Below, in pieces: positions 12,473-13,941 of a stretch of 13,941 bases of DNA. This DNA is from an uncultured Bacillaceae bacterium (GTDB taxonomy: Bacteria; Bacillota; Bacilli; Bacillales; Pradoshiaceae). Made by a program: the position numbers and the translations under genes. Location of the stretch: assembly GCA_904501845.1 (NCBI GenBank), contig CAJGCH010000048.1:1-13941 (forward strand), written 5' to 3'. Each line of letters begins with the position of its first letter. Position 1 is the first letter of the stretch. The notes below the pieces were generated by a model. It ran no database searches and was not told the DNA's origin. It worked only from the letters and a program-made list of their open reading frames with translations.

Positions 12473-12478
12473 TCCATT

Positions 12479-12493
12479 CCCTCCTAGCAGGAA
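12479..12493 (-). promoter_or_regulatory. Small hairpin over the sigG ribosome binding site
   Basis: TTCCT (12489-12493) pairs with AGGAG (12481-12485) around a GCT loop (four Watson-Crick pairs and one G-U), covering most of the AGGAGGG Shine-Dalgarno that ends six bases before the TTG start. A conserved RBS-occluding hairpin is known to limit sigG translation in B. subtilis; this is the likely counterpart. Confidence 0.5.
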
Positions 12494-12508
12494 CTGATGT
12501 ACAAAGTA

Positions 12509-12538
12509 AAGTATCTCCCCGGGAAGAAATTATATTCA
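12509..12538 (-). promoter_or_regulatory. Sigma-F/sigma-G type promoter of sigG
   Basis: TGAATA (12533-12538) matches the sigma-G -35 consensus fully. After 17 bases GATACTT (12509-12515) matches five of seven bases of CATACTA, and the preceding GGGGAGA resembles a sigma-F -10. Start would be near 12502, giving a short leader of about 30 bases that contains the occluding hairpin. This fits transcription of sigG by sigma-F and then by itself. Confidence 0.6.
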
Positions 12539-12584
12539 TATAAAAAAAGAAGAAACTTAATGTCATAAAGCAGTTGATTCAATG

Positions 12585-12611
12585 AACACAGGCACAGACA
12601 GAAACACAGGC
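12585..12611. repeat. Short direct repeat in the sigE-sigG gap
   Basis: AACACAGGC occurs at 12585-12593 and 12603-12611, an exact 18-base period, with a similar CA-rich filler between. It lies upstream of the sigG promoter; no function is known. On the minus strand it is also part of a 12-codon Cys/Val-rich frame without a convincing ribosome binding site. Nothing else gene-like is seen in the 220 bases between sigE and sigG. Confidence 0.5.
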
Positions 12612-12670
12612 GCTCATAAATATTTTCTTACACTTTGGAGGGTCTATAGCCGAAGCATTACCCTATTGGG

Positions 12671-12707
12671 AAAAAAAAATAAAATGGTCTGATTAAACCA
12701 TTTTATT
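12671..12707 (-). terminator. Intrinsic terminator of the spoIIGA-sigE operon
   Basis: Arms AATAAAATGGT and ACCATTTTATT (12697-12707 with 12678-12688) form 11 perfect base pairs, followed by at least seven T. The sigE stop codon (12693-12695) lies in the eight-base loop, so the last sigE codons are part of the terminator. It separates mother-cell sigE transcription from sigG. Confidence 0.9.
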
Positions 12708-13412
12708 AAACTCCTTGCGCAGACGTTTAATTATTCTCTTTTCTAATCTTGAAATATACGATTGCGAAATACCAAGCATGTCAGCAACATCTTTTTGCGT
12801 CTTTTCTTCGCCGCCGACCAAACCGAACCGAAGCTCCATAATTTGTTTCTCGCGATCATTCAATTGATCAAGCGCCTTTGACAAAAGCTTTCTGTCAATG
12901 GAGGATTCCAGGTTTTTCGTAATGATATCATCATCCGTTCCAAGCACATCTGAAAGCAGCAGCTCATTTCCATCCCAATCGATGTTCAACGGTTCATCAA
13001 AGGAAACCTCTGACCGTGTTTTACTGTTGCGCCGCAGGTACATCAGGATTTCATTCTCAATGCAGCGCGAGGCATAAGTAGCCAATTTTATTTTCTTCTC
13101 TGGATTAAACGTATTGACTGCCTTTATTAATCCAATTGTGCCTATGCTAATCAAATCTTCAATATTAATGCCTGTATTCTCAAATTTTCTCGCTATGTAG
13201 ACGACAAGCCTGAGATTACGCTCAATCAAGATGGCTCTCGCGGTTTCGTCCCCTTTTGGAAGCTTATGAATGAGTATCTGTTCTTCTTCCTTGCTTAATG
13301 GCGGAGGGAGAGCTTCACTTCCCCCAATATAATAAACTTCTTTTGATTTGATTCTCAGCTTCACTAATATTTTTGTCCAATAGTATGATATCTTGAATCG
13401 AATATTTTTCAT
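12693..13412 (-). CDS. sigE: RNA polymerase sporulation sigma factor sigma-E (pro-sigma-E)
   Basis: Early mother-cell sigma factor, made as an inactive precursor and processed by SpoIIGA. The product from the ATG at 13412 is 239 residues, the same as B. subtilis. Residues 1-27 are the basic, amphipathic pro-sequence; EVYYIGGSEALPPPLS (25-40) contains the known cleavage position between Tyr27 and Tyr28. Then follow region 2 (NLRLVVYIARKFENTGINIE and LISIGTIGLIKAVNTFNPEK) and region 4 with the helix-turn-helix TQKDVADMLGISQSYISRLE. The frame is open for 34 codons upstream, overlapping spoIIGA, but the ATG at 13412 fits the family. The ribosome binding site is weak (AAAGGG, about 11 bases away), and the gene starts 34 bases after spoIIGA, so coupling is likely. 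Its terminator overlaps the stop codon. Confidence 0.97.
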   Translation of the reverse strand: MKNIRFKISYYWTKILVKLRIKSKEVYYIGGSEALPPPLSKEEEQILIHKLPKGDETARAILIERNLRLVVYIARKFENTGINIEDLISIGTIGLIKAVNTFNPEKKIKLATYASRCIENEILMYLRRNSKTRSEVSFDEPLNIDWDGNELLLSDVLGTDDDIITKNLESSIDRKLLSKALDQLNDREKQIMELRFGLVGGEEKTQKDVADMLGISQSYISRLEKRIIKRLRKEFNKMV

Positions 13413-13446
13413 TTCCAGGACCGCCCTTTCCCTTGGTTTGGCACCC

Positions 13447-13941
13447 TTATGAGGCATGGACCGTACTTGATACCGGCACGAGCTTCGGATGTATAATGGC
13501 ATCAAATTTCCCATCGTTTGACAGCTGCTGCTTTGTAAAAGAAATCACACATTTGGATGTTTCCTTGTATTCTCCCGAAACGTTAATATAGAGTGCGTCT
13601 GGCTTAAACCCAATCAGAAGCTGATTATCCTCGCCAACAACCCTGCAAGGTATAATCCGCATCTTCTCTTGCCATCCAATCGGCATTTTTTCATCATTAA
13701 GGCTCATTTTTTCTACACCCTTCTCAATCATCCCCACAACTTCTTTTGGAAGAAGCTTTTCTTTCCCGTGAATCGAAATTATGCATACAGGACTTCCAGT
13801 TAGAGGGTCCATCAGCTGATTCCCCGTATCCACGAGCCCTTTTGCCTCAATCGAGAGGCCATTCAACACGATGCGCAAATCTACTGATTGTTTATCACTC
13901 CAATTGGCCAGCTCCAAAACTTGTATATGCTTTCGCGTAAA
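13447..13941 (-). CDS. spoIIGA: Sporulation sigma-E factor processing peptidase SpoIIGA, C-terminal part
   Basis: Membrane-bound aspartic protease of the septum that cleaves the pro-sequence of sigma-E after a forespore signal (SpoIIR). Only the last 164 codons are in the window; the frame stays open to the right edge, and the N-terminal membrane domain lies outside. The fragment is the soluble protease domain. It carries the aspartic protease signature GLVDTGNQLMDPLTG with the catalytic Asp at fragment residue 38, then a retropepsin-like domain with IIPCRVVGEDNQLLIGFKPD. An apparent TTG start at 13917 is internal, as the reading frame continues upstream. It is co-transcribed with its substrate sigE, as in all Bacillus. 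Confidence 0.94.
   Translation of the reverse strand, partial: FTRKHIQVLELANWSDKQSVDLRIVLNGLSIEAKGLVDTGNQLMDPLTGSPVCIISIHGKEKLLPKEVVGMIEKGVEKMSLNDEKMPIGWQEKMRIIPCRVVGEDNQLLIGFKPDALYINVSGEYKETSKCVISFTKQQLSNDGKFDAIIHPKLVPVSSTVHAS

Noticed and set aside
12577..12615. 12-codon Cys/Val-rich frame (MSACVSVCACVH) upstream of sigG
   Set aside because: No convincing ribosome binding site, it lies upstream of the likely sigG start site, and its pattern comes from the CA-rich direct repeat.
13413..13514. 34-codon N-terminal extension of sigE overlapping spoIIGA
   Set aside because: The ATG at 13412 gives exactly the 239-residue precursor with the pro-sequence; the extension duplicates spoIIGA coding sequence in another frame.
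1..13941. Mobile elements, CRISPR arrays, tRNA or rRNA genes, phage or defence genes
   Set aside because: No transposase, integrase, repeat-spacer pattern or structural RNA gene was seen; the window is a conserved core region with uniform base composition.

Overview
The window comes from a low-GC Gram-positive endospore former of the Bacillaceae or a close relative. It carries the sporulation sigma factors sigma-E and sigma-G, the SpoIIGA protease, a DivIVA/SepF division cluster, a T-box-controlled ileS and a PyrR-controlled pyr operon. The gene order matches the Bacillus subtilis spoIIGA-to-pyrB segment almost gene for gene. I cannot name the species. All real genes lie on the minus strand, so the biology reads from high to low coordinates.

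Region 13941-11700 is the sporulation part. It holds the C-terminal part of spoIIGA (cut by the window edge), sigE with a terminator over its stop codon, then sigG behind its own forespore-type promoter, with a TTG start and a small hairpin over its ribosome binding site. Region 11600-7450 is the ylm division cluster: ylmC, pgeF (ylmD), ylmE, sepF, ylmG, ylmH and divIVA. It has an internal terminator between ylmG and ylmH and a likely separate divIVA promoter. Region 7446-3673 has ileS under a sigma-A promoter and a complete T-box leader with an isoleucine (AUC) specifier and UGGU, followed by lspA and rluD (ylyB). Region 2790-1 is the start of the pyrimidine operon: promoter, pyrR, pyrP and the 5' part of pyrB, with a regulatory leader before each gene.

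Compared with B. subtilis, two accessory genes are missing from this order: ylmA (between sigG and ylmC) and ylyA (between ileS and lspA).

The coding content is ordinary and highly conserved; no new gene system was found. The unusual part is the three pyr leaders. The first is a textbook PyrR attenuator (PyrR-binding loop plus intrinsic terminator). The second keeps a perfect PyrR-binding loop but has no recognisable intrinsic terminator; its switch appears to end in sequestration of the pyrP Shine-Dalgarno, which suggests translational control. The third has a good terminator but no recognisable consensus PyrR loop. It contains a 51-codon open frame with a strong ribosome binding site that runs through the terminator and into pyrB, in an arrangement that recalls enteric pyrL-pyrBI attenuation. 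These regulatory readings are inferences from sequence.
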